Positions 1 through 8,408 of a DNA stretch of 32,874 nucleotides are shown here, in pieces (the stretch's first letter is position 1; every line of letters begins with the position of its first letter). This DNA is from JAKJGV01 sp964617565 (GTDB lineage: Bacteria > Verrucomicrobiota > Kiritimatiellia > CAIQIC01 > JAGNIJ01). The position numbers and the translations under genes were made by a program. The DNA is taken from NCBI GenBank assembly GCA_964617565.1, contig CAZTYH010000031.1, positions 1 through 32,874 on the forward strand. The letters run 5' to 3'. Under the pieces are notes generated by a model. The model did not search any database and was not told the DNA's origin. It saw only the letters and a program-made list of their open reading frames with translations.

Positions 1-58
1 TTTTGTGCCTGAACTAATCATACCCAGTCCGCGCCCTGGCGGATAGACGCGTTAGCCT

Positions 59-240
59 GCATATTGCACCAGCACGAGAGGCTGGTGCAATATGCACCTG
101 CGGTTCAACACCTTGGGAAGGTGTTGAACCGCAGGCCGAACCAGACGGAACGTCGGTTCGGGGCTGTCCCGAAGCGTGGCGCAAAGCGCCTCTGCTTCGC
201 CCCTTCGGGGGCATGTTGCACGAGGGCTCGTGCAACATGC
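59..240. repeat. Array of tandem perfect hairpins upstream of cutA
   Basis: This non-coding stretch is almost entirely made of back-to-back inverted repeats. Stem 1 has 15-bp perfect arms at 59-73 and 81-95 with a 7-nt loop. Stem 2 has 18-bp perfect arms at 97-114 and 118-135 with a 3-nt loop. Stem 3 has arms at 136-142 and 155-161 (ccgaacc/ggttcgg) with an inner gacg/cgtc pair. Stem 4 lies around 171-197 (gaagc/gcttc enclosing ggcgc/gcgcc). Stem 5 has 14-bp perfect arms at 211-224 and 227-240 with a 2-nt loop. Stems 1 and 5 share a similar outer sequence (gcat-a/g-ttgca); the others differ. No T-tract follows any of them. Bases 1-58 and 241-304 hold nothing I can name beyond the cutA ribosome-binding site and a very weak promoter-like pair (ttgtgg at 251, cacaat at 274). 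Confidence 0.85.
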
Positions 241-304
241 GGGTTAGGGTTTGTGGGTAGGGGCGCCATAGGGCACAATTCGAGGAAAAAGCGGAGGCAT
301 GGGC

Positions 305-661
305 ATGAACAAGCATGTTATGATTTATATTACCGCTGCTGATCGGTGTCAGGCGCTGCGAATCGGCAAGATTCTTGTGCAGGAGCGTCTGGCGGCCTGC
401 GTTAATATTCTTGGGCGAATAGATTCCATCTACTGGTGGGAGGGGCGTGTGCAGCAGGGGAAAGAGGTTTCCTTCGTTGCAAAGACGCGAGCGGCTCTTT
501 CGAAGGCCGTGATCAGGCGTGTCCGCGAATTGCACGGTTATCATGTTCCCTGCGCGGTCACAGTTCCTGTTGCAGGCGGCAATCCGGCCTTTCTCCAATG
601 GATCAGCGCGGAAACCGCACAACCAAAGAGGCCGGTCAGGGCGAGGAAACAAAAACCGTAG
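305..661 (+). CDS. cutA: CutA1 family divalent-cation tolerance protein
   Basis: A small cytoplasmic protein of 118 residues, typical of CutA1, which forms very stable PII-like trimers and is linked to copper/divalent-cation tolerance, though its biochemical role is unsettled. The family signature is clear: ERLAACVNIL near the N-terminus, then IDSIYWWEGRVQQ, a conserved Glu/Thr region (EVSFVAKTRAAL), LHGYHVPCAV, and the closing GNPAFLQW. The last ~17 residues are a basic Pro/Lys/Arg tail beyond the usual fold. I prefer the ATG at 305 over the one at 299, because the GGAGG at 293-297 is 7 nt from 305 but only 1 nt from 299. Its 3' end overlaps the 3' end of convergent glgX by 26 bp. The hairpin array lies just upstream. 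Confidence 0.9.
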   Translation: MNKHVMIYITAADRCQALRIGKILVQERLAACVNILGRIDSIYWWEGRVQQGKEVSFVAKTRAALSKAVIRRVRELHGYHVPCAVTVPVAGGNPAFLQWISAETAQPKRPVRARKQKP

Positions 662-2729
662 TTGACCGTGCGGGAGCGGTGAAGATGTTTTTTCGTTTCA
701 GCCAGGTCGGCTCGCGGTCATGCGTGGTGAGAGCCATGGTCCATGGCCGGCCCGGCGCTGTGGGCACCGTGAAGGTTGCGCCTTTTGTGTCGGCATTAAA
801 CACCATGAACAAATGCCCGTCATCTTCGGTGGCGCCCGTGTATTCTTTCCTGCCGTTGATGAGGCACGCGACCGCGGAGTCTTTTTCCCAGTCCGGGGCC
901 TTGCCGTCGCGGCCCACCCAGAGGATATCCGCTTCTTTCTGACTCTCCTCGGCGGCTCCCTTGAAAAACCGAATACGACGCAGCGAGGGGTGTGTCTTGC
1001 GGAATGCGATCAACTGCCGCACAAAGGAGTGCAAGTCCGCGTGGGCCTCCAGCAGCGACCAGTCCAACCAACTGATTTCGTTGTCCTGGCAGTAAGCGTT
1101 GTTGTTTCCCTGTTGAGTGCGGGAGAATTCATCACCGGCGGCGATCATCGGCACACCCTGGGAGAGAAAAAGAGTGGCGAGCAGATTTTTCTGCTGTCGT
1201 TTTCGGAGCGCGTTAACGCGTTCGTCGTGCGTGGGTCCTTCCGCGCCGTAGTTTGAGCTGAAATTATGATTTTCTCCATCGCGATTGTTTTCAGCGTTGG
1301 CCGCGTTATGCTTTTCGTTGTAACTGACAAGGTCTCGCAAGGTGAATCCATCATGGCAGGTGATGAAGTTGATGCTCTTCAACGGCGCCTGCTCGTTTTT
1401 TTCGTATAAATCCGCGCTACCCGTCAGCCGTGTTGCCATGCGGCCGAGCATGCCCGGCTCTCCCTTCCAGAAGCGCCGGATATCGTCCCGGAACAATCCG
1501 TTCCATTCCGACCAGCGCTCATTTGGAAATGTTCCGACCTGGTAAGTGCCTGCGGCATCCCAGGCTTCGGCGATAATCTTGGTGTCGCGTAGCGCCGGAT
1601 CTTCCGCGATCTGCTCAACGATCGGGGGATTCGGCAGCAACTCCCCGTCTGGTCCGCGGGTCAGTACTGAAGCCAGGTCGAAGCGGAACCCGTCCACGTG
1701 CATGTGCAGAACCCAGTAGCGGAGGCAATTCATGATGAACGAACGAACAATGGGATGATTGCTGTTCACCGTGTTTCCGCAGCCAGAATAGTTCTGATAA
1801 TGCTGCGCCTGCTCGTCCATCATGTAATAAATGGAGTTATCCAGTCCGCGGAACGAATAGGTGGGGCCGCCATCTCCACCCTCAGCGGTGTGATTGAACA
1901 CGACGTCCATGATCAGTTCGATGCCCGCCTTGTGAAGGGCGACCACCATCTCCTTGAATTCGCGTAACTGCTGGCCATACACGCCGGAAGCGGCGTAACG
2001 GCTGTTGGGCGCAAAAAAAGCGAGGGTACTGTACCCCCAGTAGTTGCGGAGATTTTTTCGCAGGCCATTCTCCAGGAAGTACTCCATCTCGTTGAACTCC
2101 TGGATCGGGAGGAGCTCGACGGCGTTTATGCCCAACTCCTGCAGGTATGGAATTTTCTCGATCAACCCGCGATACGTACCGGGATGCGCAACCCCTGAGC
2201 TGGCATGCACGGTGAGCCCGCGCAGATGGGCCTCGTAGATGACCGTATCACGCAAGGGGATGCGCAGCGTATGATCTTCTGACCAGTCGAAATCGTCGCG
2301 AACAATGACCCCCTTGGGGAAACGTGGACCGCTTTTCGGCGGATTACCGGGTGCCATGCCGAACGGATCACCCCATTTCGGCGAACCGGCGACCGCCAGG
2401 GCGTAAGGGTCCAGCAGCCATTGATTTGGATCGAAAAAGTTCGGAACTCCTTCCGGTGTTTCCCCCTCCATGCGGTACAAGTAGAACTGGCCTTCCCGCG
2501 CGTTATCCACGTGAACGTGCCAAATATCGCCGATTCGATTTTGCCCGGGGGTCAGTTCGATTTCCTCAATTGGGGTCGCGGCGTCATGGGTGTCGAACAA
2601 CATCAGCCACACCCGCTTGGCGTGACGGCTGCAAACGGTGAATTGCACTCCTTGCTTGACGATTTGCGCGCCGAAGGGGACGGGAACCGGTGAGCTGGGA
2701 AGCAGGTGTTTTTTGGGACTTCTGATCAT
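636..2729 (-). CDS. glgX: Glycogen debranching enzyme GlgX (isoamylase-type, GH13)
   Basis: A 697-residue GH13 debranching enzyme that hydrolyses alpha-1,6 branches of glycogen or limit dextrins in the cytoplasm. The N-terminal beta-sandwich (CBM48-like, about residues 12-115) precedes the TIM barrel. Visible GH13 regions are DVVFNH (~275-280), DGFRFD with the nucleophile Asp351, AEAWD with the acid/base Glu388, and TCHDGFTL with Asp460. The length matches the GlgX/TreX family. The ATG at 2729 has AGGAAG upstream at good spacing. The open frame extends further upstream, but that part overlaps the neighbouring gene and shows no family similarity. It lies 20 bp downstream of the DUF697-like gene and is probably the last gene of the long minus-strand run. 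Whether it is a true debranching enzyme or an isoamylase-like variant cannot be decided from sequence alone. Confidence 0.93.
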   Translation of the reverse strand: MIRSPKKHLLPSSPVPVPFGAQIVKQGVQFTVCSRHAKRVWLMLFDTHDAATPIEEIELTPGQNRIGDIWHVHVDNAREGQFYLYRMEGETPEGVPNFFDPNQWLLDPYALAVAGSPKWGDPFGMAPGNPPKSGPRFPKGVIVRDDFDWSEDHTLRIPLRDTVIYEAHLRGLTVHASSGVAHPGTYRGLIEKIPYLQELGINAVELLPIQEFNEMEYFLENGLRKNLRNYWGYSTLAFFAPNSRYAASGVYGQQLREFKEMVVALHKAGIELIMDVVFNHTAEGGDGGPTYSFRGLDNSIYYMMDEQAQHYQNYSGCGNTVNSNHPIVRSFIMNCLRYWVLHMHVDGFRFDLASVLTRGPDGELLPNPPIVEQIAEDPALRDTKIIAEAWDAAGTYQVGTFPNERWSEWNGLFRDDIRRFWKGEPGMLGRMATRLTGSADLYEKNEQAPLKSINFITCHDGFTLRDLVSYNEKHNAANAENNRDGENHNFSSNYGAEGPTHDERVNALRKRQQKNLLATLFLSQGVPMIAAGDEFSRTQQGNNNAYCQDNEISWLDWSLLEAHADLHSFVRQLIAFRKTHPSLRRIRFFKGAAEESQKEADILWVGRDGKAPDWEKDSAVACLINGRKEYTGATEDDGHLFMVFNADTKGATFTVPTAPGRPWTMALTTHDREPTWLKRKNIFTAPARSTTVFVSSP

Positions 2730-2749
2730 GAACTGATTCTTCCTGGTCG

Positions 2750-3991
2750 TTATTTCATGCGCCGACCGATAAATGTGTATCGAATACGTTCCGCAAAAGT
2801 TCCAATTGCGCGACTGAATCCATGATAGGCCGTCCTCGTATGCCGCGCAGACGCACGCGCAACCGAAGAACCTCCCCGCACCAACGCACCGCCCGCCATG
2901 GCTACTCCTTGAGCGCTCGCGACCACGGGTTTGCGGACAAAGCTGTCCCACGCTTTTCCGGTCAGGTCTACCGCGGAGTTGATCCCCCGCTCGATGGAAT
3001 CCCAGAACCCGGGTTCCTTGATTATTTCTTCGGGCACGTCTGCCCGGATACGACTCTTCAGTTCAGGCAGCAGGTCGTGGGTGAATAACTGACGCACATC
3101 CACGAGAAACCGGGTAGCTCGTGCCGCGAGCGAAGCGGCTTCCGCTTCGCGGTCCCACCCCTTGAATGCGGCGCAACGGTCAATGGCTGCGTGTCCTGCC
3201 ACGGAGGTGAGAATGCCGGCGCCGACGCCCTGGCCGATGTCGTCAATAAAGCGTCCGACCACCGGGATCTGTGAAAACAGGTTTTCCAGCAATTTGCGGT
3301 TCAGGTTGATGAAGTTGACTGTTGCAACCACAACCAGAATATCGCGCAGGATCATGAACTGCTCACGCCATGCCGGTCGGCTGCGATACATGGAGATCAC
3401 GCGGGTGACCATTGCAAAATTGCGGTAAAGGACGATCAGCAGGTCCATGCTCGGATAGGGGCTTAAGGTGACCCCGATCATGACATCGCGAACACAGTGA
3501 CGTACTTCGCGGGATGACAATTCTCCCAGTTCCGCGAGAAGAGGTTCAATGATTTCCCTCTCCGATTTCCGAATGGTCATGCGCAAATCTTCGTTCAGCG
3601 GATGTGCGCGCAGCACATCCTTGATTGTCGCCACTTGCTCGCGGGCTGCAGTCTGCTGTGCGCTGTCGAGGTTTTCATTTTCAGAAAGCCGGTCGAGGTA
3701 ACGGGCGAGATAGCGGCAATAGGCAACCATTTCCGCGTGAGTAGCTGTGTTCGGGTCGCCGAGCGGAGGAGCTACAAGGACGGGCGGCGATCGTCGCCGG
3801 GCCACTATGAAGCGCGCGATTATGATGAGGGTAAGGGCCAGGAGAAATGCAGCGAAGGCAAAACCGAGGACAGGGGTGATACGATATAAAAACATGAAAA
3901 TTCGCAGCAATTCGACCAGGAAAAGGGTCGTTAAAACAACTCCGGCGACAATGAATGCCTTGAGTATTATGTTCCACAAGTCTTTAAGCAT
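2750..3991 (-). CDS. DUF697-like (YcjF-type) membrane protein
   Basis: A 413-residue predicted inner-membrane protein. Two hydrophobic helices lie at about residues 8-35 and 42-65. A charged cytoplasmic helical region follows (~80-160), then a domain with ILRDILVVVATVNFINLNRKLLENLFSQIPVVGRFIDDIGQGVGAG (written here only as a landmark near residues 215-260). That region resembles the conserved core of DUF697/YcjF-like proteins. The C-terminal ~90 residues are Ala/Arg-rich and may be disordered. The biochemical role is unknown. It starts 46 bp after recO and ends 20 bp before glgX, consistent with co-transcription. The start ATG at 3991 has only a weak AGG upstream. I recognise the DUF697 resemblance from pattern, not from a search. 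Confidence 0.75.
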   Translation of the reverse strand: MLKDLWNIILKAFIVAGVVLTTLFLVELLRIFMFLYRITPVLGFAFAAFLLALTLIIIARFIVARRRSPPVLVAPPLGDPNTATHAEMVAYCRYLARYLDRLSENENLDSAQQTAAREQVATIKDVLRAHPLNEDLRMTIRKSEREIIEPLLAELGELSSREVRHCVRDVMIGVTLSPYPSMDLLIVLYRNFAMVTRVISMYRSRPAWREQFMILRDILVVVATVNFINLNRKLLENLFSQIPVVGRFIDDIGQGVGAGILTSVAGHAAIDRCAAFKGWDREAEAASLAARATRFLVDVRQLFTHDLLPELKSRIRADVPEEIIKEPGFWDSIERGINSAVDLTGKAWDSFVRKPVVASAQGVAMAGGALVRGGSSVARASARHTRTAYHGFSRAIGTFAERIRYTFIGRRMK

Positions 3992-4037
3992 GGCAGTCGA
4001 TACCTTGGTTTGAGGCTAGAAGGTTGTTCCGCGGGGC

Positions 4038-4823
4038 TCAAGCGGAATTTGCTCCCACCTTCCGGGCCATAATGTCCAGTGCAATCGGGCGGCTGTTGAG
4101 AGGGACGTCGAGGTGATACACAAGGAAAAGGCCCAACAGGTTTTCGATGTCCGAAAGCTGTCTCGCAGTGCAGCGGGTTGACAACGCGGCCTGTGCGTTC
4201 TGCGCGCGTTGCCATGCAGTCATAATGGCGACCGTGTCGGCCGCGATCGGGAGCAGGGATTCGGAAGCGGTTCGGGAGCAGGCGTGGCACAAAATGCCCC
4301 CGCGCGCATAGGAAAAGCGGGAGCGCCGCTCACCTGTTCGCAGTGCGCCATTGCACGCAAGACAGTGTTGCAGGCGCGGTGCCAGCCCGAGCCGCTCAAG
4401 CAGCTTGAGCTCAAACCAGTGCAGAAATTCGGAGCCGGCGGTGCCTCCGGATAAATGATCGAGCCCCGCATCCAGCAGGCTGAACAATTCGGCATGCGGT
4501 GCGTCGGGAGGGCTGATCCGCGACACGAGGTCGGCCAGATAAGACGCTGCTGCGCACGCTTTCCAGTCTGTGCGCAGTCCGTTGCGCTGTTTGATCGGAC
4601 TGCATTCGCGTGCGATGTGCATTCCGGAGCGCGGCCGCCTGTAGTACACAAGCTCGCAGGTGTAGAAGAGATCATATTGTCCAAGAAAGCCGCTTTTCGG
4701 CCGCTGAGAGCCCTTGATCATTGTCGTGATCCGGCCTTCCTCGACGGTCAACCATGACACCACGCGGGAGGTGTTAGAGAATGGGTAGTACCTCAATACA
4801 ATGGCCTGGGTCTTTTCGATCAC
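4038..4823 (-). CDS. recO: DNA repair protein RecO
   Basis: A 261-residue RecO, the mediator that with RecR loads RecA on SSB-coated single-stranded DNA and anneals strands in recombinational repair. The N-terminal OB fold is visible (EKTQAIVLRYYPFSNTSRVVSWLT ... GRITTMIKGSQRPKS, residues ~2-45), followed by the helical domain. A zinc-binding loop is formed by CLAC (~residue 157) and CHAC (~180). The start codon is GTG: it overlaps the stop of the upstream DUF502 gene as GTGA (4820-4823), which implies translational coupling. recR and recF are not in the window. The pairing of recO with a DUF502 membrane gene suggests general housekeeping co-transcription, not a functional complex. Confidence 0.93.
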   Translation of the reverse strand: MIEKTQAIVLRYYPFSNTSRVVSWLTVEEGRITTMIKGSQRPKSGFLGQYDLFYTCELVYYRRPRSGMHIARECSPIKQRNGLRTDWKACAAASYLADLVSRISPPDAPHAELFSLLDAGLDHLSGGTAGSEFLHWFELKLLERLGLAPRLQHCLACNGALRTGERRSRFSYARGGILCHACSRTASESLLPIAADTVAIMTAWQRAQNAQAALSTRCTARQLSDIENLLGLFLVYHLDVPLNSRPIALDIMARKVGANSA

Positions 4824-5560
4824 ATTTTACCCGGAAGCGATTTTGCGTCTCCGGCCTTTGTCTTTCGCGCCTCGGACTTATCCTGCCGGGCCATCCATTC
4901 TTCGAGCTTGTCCAGGAGGGTGGGGCGGTCGTCAATCGGTCCGCTCCCGGGGAATACAGCCCCCCCCGAAACGATAAGTTTCATCGCGTCCTGTACATTC
5001 AGAGGCAGGGGGTGCATGTCTTCATTGGGCGCGAACACTACGAGCCCGGAAGTCGGATTCGGCGAGGTTGGAATGAAGACGGCGTGAAACTCTTTTTGAC
5101 TGTCCGCCCCGGCAACTATATGTGACGGGACTCGACCCGTGACGAATCCGAGCGAGTAGAGCCCTTTGCGCGGGTATTCAAGCAGGATCACATCTTTAAA
5201 CAAGTTCTGGCTCTGGTCCACCAGCGTTTCGCTGATCTGGCGAACGCCCACGTAGATCTTGTTCAAAACAGGAATACGGCCAAGGATCATATCCCCGATT
5301 TTGTAGAGCTTCTTGCCGAGGATGTTGCGCGTGAGCAGGCCGATCAGGAACAAGACGATAAGCATGAGCAGCAGGGCTATCCAGGGGGAAATCGTAAACG
5401 GATAAGCGGCCCTCACGCTTCGCGGAACAAAGCCGATCACGAGATCCGTCGTCAGCGTGAAAAGCCAGTTTGCGATGAATGCGGTTATGACAATGGGCGT
5501 GACAAGGATCAAACCTACAATGACATTATTGCGGATGGTTTTAGTGATGCGGGCGAGCAT
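4820..5560 (-). CDS. DUF502 family membrane protein
   Basis: A 246-residue inner-membrane protein of the DUF502 family. Two strong transmembrane helices occupy about residues 10-35 and 55-78. The family landmark GRIPVLNKIYVGVRQISETL follows, and then LLEYPRKGLYSLGFVTG and IPTSPNPTSGLVVF, all characteristic of DUF502. The C-terminal tail is charged. No enzymatic motif is visible and the function is unknown. I chose the ATG at 5560 because GGAAGA sits 6 nt upstream; the ATG at 5566 would place that site almost on the start codon, and the frame extends further upstream without family similarity. The stop overlaps the recO start by 4 bp. The gene begins 53 bp after ybeY ends. Confidence 0.88.
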   Translation of the reverse strand: MLARITKTIRNNVIVGLILVTPIVITAFIANWLFTLTTDLVIGFVPRSVRAAYPFTISPWIALLLMLIVLFLIGLLTRNILGKKLYKIGDMILGRIPVLNKIYVGVRQISETLVDQSQNLFKDVILLEYPRKGLYSLGFVTGRVPSHIVAGADSQKEFHAVFIPTSPNPTSGLVVFAPNEDMHPLPLNVQDAMKLIVSGGAVFPGSGPIDDRPTLLDKLEEWMARQDKSEARKTKAGDAKSLPGKM

Positions 5561-5613
5561 AGCCATTCTTCCGGTTATTTGGGTTCCTGTTCCGGCCGCG
5601 GCCGGACCTGCGA

Positions 5614-6123
5614 TCAAGATGAACGAGGCGCGGAAGAGAGGCAAGCCGAAACGAGACCATCCAGGTACCCCAGGCTGCCGGCGCGGCGAAGCCAGGCCTG
5701 TTCACGGCGGCGCATGGCCGCGCGCTCGCGCGGCGTGTGATCCGTCGCGCCGGAGAGATGGTTGATTCCGTGCGCGATATATAGGGCCAGTTCCCGGTCG
5801 GTTTTTTCGTTGCTCCGTCCGATTTGCATGGCGCGCTCTGCGTTGACAAAAACCTCGCCTCTTAAGCCATCCGTTTCGCCGGGCAATGCTTCGAACGCGA
5901 AACTGATGACATCCGTGGCGCGGTTTTTTCCAAAGTAACGCCGGTTGAGAGGGATGATGCCCGCATCATCCGTCAACACCACCGTCACCTCATGCCACGG
6001 TGCCGGGTTTTGTGTCGCCCGCCCTGGTTTCTGTGCTTCTGCCGCCAGCCGCCGTATCAGCCGCTTGACGGGTGTCGGATGAACCCGCAGTTTTCTCTGG
6101 TTGTTGTGCAGATTTGCTTTCAT
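5614..6123 (-). CDS. ybeY: Endoribonuclease / rRNA maturation factor YbeY
   Basis: A 169-residue YbeY, a metal-dependent single-strand endoribonuclease involved in 16S rRNA 3' maturation and ribosome quality control. The signature zinc-binding motif HGINHLSGATDH is present, with His118, His122 and His128. Upstream are LNRRYFGKNRATDVISFAFE and LRGEVFVN, both standard family blocks. The start at 6123 (ATG) lies inside the 3' end of the upstream pgpH-like gene, giving a 134-bp out-of-frame overlap. No later in-frame ATG occurs before the core, and the N-terminal helix expected for YbeY (PVKRLIRRLAAEA) lies within the overlap, so the overlap appears real. No clear Shine-Dalgarno is seen, which fits translational coupling. 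The neighbours phoH and pgpH are the usual partners of ybeY. Confidence 0.93.
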   Translation of the reverse strand: MKANLHNNQRKLRVHPTPVKRLIRRLAAEAQKPGRATQNPAPWHEVTVVLTDDAGIIPLNRRYFGKNRATDVISFAFEALPGETDGLRGEVFVNAERAMQIGRSNEKTDRELALYIAHGINHLSGATDHTPRERAAMRRREQAWLRRAGSLGYLDGLVSACLSSAPRSS

Positions 6124-8398
6124 CGGAAGGATATGCAATTCGAACGTGCAGCATGTTGGCCAGTGAGAAAACGAAGGATTGCTTGATTTCGGACAGCTGC
6201 GCAAGCGTGAGATCGCAGCGGCTTAACTGGCCGTCACGAACCTTGCCGTCCACAATATCGTTCACCAGGTGTTCAATCCGGGTCGGAGTAGGCTTTTCGA
6301 TCGAGCGCGCGGCGGCTTCCACGGCATCCGCAAGCATCAGGATAGCCATTTCGCGGGATCGAGGCTTGGGCCCGTCGTAGCGAAAATCCTGTTCGTTGAG
6401 TGTCCGTCCCGCCGTTTTCGAGCCATTCGCCTGTTCCGCTTCCTGTTTTGCCCGATGATAGAAAAACGACACGAGGCTCGTCCCGTGATGTTGTTCGACG
6501 GCGTCCAGTACGCAGCGCGGCAAGTTATAGCGCCGCGCGAGGCTGACGCCTTCTTTCACGTGGGAGGTGATGACCAGTGTACTCATCGTGGGAGCCAGGT
6601 CATCGTGAGGATTCTCGCGGTGGCTCATGTTTTCGTTGAAAAAATCGGGCTTCGAAAGTTTGCCCACGTCATGAAAATATGCGCCGACGCGCACGATCAA
6701 TGAATTGGCGCCAACGCGTGTCGCGGCCGCTTCGCCCAGGTTTGCGACCACCACGCTGTGATGGTAAGTACCCGGAGCCTCCATCGCGAGCCGTTGCAGG
6801 AGGGGGTGCCCCATGTCGGAAAGTTCCAGCAGGGTCAGGTCCGTGGTGATTTTGAACAACCATTCGAAAATGGGAATCAGGAGCGCGGCCACAAAGCCTC
6901 CCGCCAGCCCGCTGCTTAATCCGACGAGAGACTGGATCGCAATTACTTGCCCCGGCTGCTGGCGGATGGCGCCGATGCTGATTGCATAAAGCACTTTTGC
7001 CAGGCCGACCACCAGTCCGGCCCTGTATAATTGCGACCGCTTACGGACATGGCGCGTCGAGAGCGCCGCGACAACCGTTACGACCAGGCCCAGCGTCAGC
7101 AGTGTGAAATTGTTGTTGAAGAGGATGGCTACAGCAAAGCTCACCCATAATCCGATGGGCAGCGCCATGGCGCTGCCGAGAAGCACGGATGCGATGACCG
7201 GAGCCAGCGCCAGCGGAACGGCAAACTCGACGGTGGTGGTCGGCAGGGTTCGCGAAACATGTGAAAGGTAGAGCAGCCCCTTTGAGGGCAGGATGACGAG
7301 GAGGGAAAGAACAATCAGCAGTAGTATTCTCGATTCCTTGCCGATGACATCGGGGGTCAAAATCTGAACGAGCCCGATACAGGCAATCAGGGCGGCTAGC
7401 AGCAGTCCCGCGTTTCCGATTCGCCGTATCAACCGGTCGTGCGGCGATTCGAGTTCGCTGAGCCGTTGCTCGTGCGCGTTTAGCATGGCCAGTTTCTGTG
7501 CGTTGATCCGGTCCCCGCCCTCAATGATGGTAGTGCCCGCGCGTACGGTCATGCGGGCCAACGGTACTTCGTCCCGCGCAATCTTCCGGCGCTCGGTTGT
7601 CAAGTAAGGATCATAGAGCAGGTTTGGAACGATCCAGGGTTTGAGCAGGCCGGCGAGGGTGTCTTTCGACAATCGAATTCCCTCGAGTTGCTCAAGCACA
7701 TGATTCACCGCTGTGGTGAGCGCTGCCTCGGGGGTGGGGATGGTATCAACCGACAGGGGAGAGGTCGTTGTATCATCCGTGCGCCGAATAACCAATACCC
7801 CTTCCGAGGTGATTCCCTGGAAGCCGGTGTCGCGTTCCGTTGGCGCAATAATCCCGCCGGCCCAGACGCGCCGCAAGGCTGTTCGGATGGCATCTCTTAC
7901 CTGGACTTCAGAGCCGGCTGGAGCCAGCGCCAGCGTTTCCGCCGGGGTAAGCGAAATGCCCAGAAGATCAATAGCCGAGCCCATGGCCTCCGCGGCATCC
8001 TGCTGTGGGGTCCGCGTCTCGGCATTCTCCCGGATTTGCAGAATGCGATCGAATAATTTGTCGAGCGTTCTCAACGATGAGGTTTGCGGAACTGGATTAA
8101 CGGTGAAGACAGGAGGTACTGCTTTTTCGGCCAGATGACGGTTGAGTTCCGTCTTGGGGATGTCCACGCAGGTGAAGTCCGCGGCTGCGACGACGGTTAC
8201 CGGCGCCCGCTGCCCCTCGGCAAGGCCGGTTTGAGGGCTTCCACCGGCGGAGTAGATCAGTACGAGGGCGGAAACCCACAACAGGATGGCAAGCAGCAGG
8301 CCGACGATGGCGTCGCGATGCCCCTTGACCAGTCCGCGCTGCTTTGCCCTCAGCCGCTCTGTGCGGGCTTTTCGTTTCTTGAAGAAATCAGGACTCAT
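5990..8398 (-). CDS. pgpH: 7TM-HD phosphohydrolase, PgpH-like c-di-AMP phosphodiesterase
   Basis: An 802-residue membrane phosphodiesterase of the 7TMR-HD type. PgpH of Listeria, its best-known relative, hydrolyses cyclic di-AMP to pApA. Visible order: a cytoplasmic basic N-terminus, one transmembrane helix (~30-52), an extracellular 7TMR-HDED-type domain (~60-300), a seven-helix membrane region (~310-520), then a cytoplasmic HD domain. The HD pair is His576-Asp577 in YFHDVGKLSKPDFF. It is preceded by GTYHHSVVVANL and followed by ITSHVKEG and DAVEQHHGT, the expected metal ligands. The C-terminal ~40 residues are hydrophilic and poorly conserved in style; they overlap ybeY. The ATG at 8398 is preferred, 10 bp after the phoH stop. 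A GTG at 8443 would add 15 residues inside phoH and has no ribosome-binding site. The substrate is inferred from the family, and no c-di-AMP synthase is in view. Confidence 0.88.
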   Translation of the reverse strand: MSPDFFKKRKARTERLRAKQRGLVKGHRDAIVGLLLAILLWVSALVLIYSAGGSPQTGLAEGQRAPVTVVAAADFTCVDIPKTELNRHLAEKAVPPVFTVNPVPQTSSLRTLDKLFDRILQIRENAETRTPQQDAAEAMGSAIDLLGISLTPAETLALAPAGSEVQVRDAIRTALRRVWAGGIIAPTERDTGFQGITSEGVLVIRRTDDTTTSPLSVDTIPTPEAALTTAVNHVLEQLEGIRLSKDTLAGLLKPWIVPNLLYDPYLTTERRKIARDEVPLARMTVRAGTTIIEGGDRINAQKLAMLNAHEQRLSELESPHDRLIRRIGNAGLLLAALIACIGLVQILTPDVIGKESRILLLIVLSLLVILPSKGLLYLSHVSRTLPTTTVEFAVPLALAPVIASVLLGSAMALPIGLWVSFAVAILFNNNFTLLTLGLVVTVVAALSTRHVRKRSQLYRAGLVVGLAKVLYAISIGAIRQQPGQVIAIQSLVGLSSGLAGGFVAALLIPIFEWLFKITTDLTLLELSDMGHPLLQRLAMEAPGTYHHSVVVANLGEAAATRVGANSLIVRVGAYFHDVGKLSKPDFFNENMSHRENPHDDLAPTMSTLVITSHVKEGVSLARRYNLPRCVLDAVEQHHGTSLVSFFYHRAKQEAEQANGSKTAGRTLNEQDFRYDGPKPRSREMAILMLADAVEAAARSIEKPTPTRIEHLVNDIVDGKVRDGQLSRCDLTLAQLSEIKQSFVFSLANMLHVRIAYPSDESKSAQQPEKTAGSSDTRQAADTAAGGRSTETRAGDTKPGTVA

Positions 8399-8408
8399 GC
8401 GGACACGC

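Noticed and set aside
59..240. CRISPR array
   Set aside because: The stems are different sequences with no constant repeat and spacer pattern, and no cas gene is present.
64..342. 92-residue plus-strand frame through the hairpin array
   Set aside because: Its sequence is a by-product of inverted repeats and it runs into the cutA start in another frame; no family features.
14..652. 212-residue minus-strand frame opposite cutA
   Set aside because: It covers the hairpin array and the antisense of a clear CutA gene, and its protein is low in recognisable structure with no ribosome-binding site.
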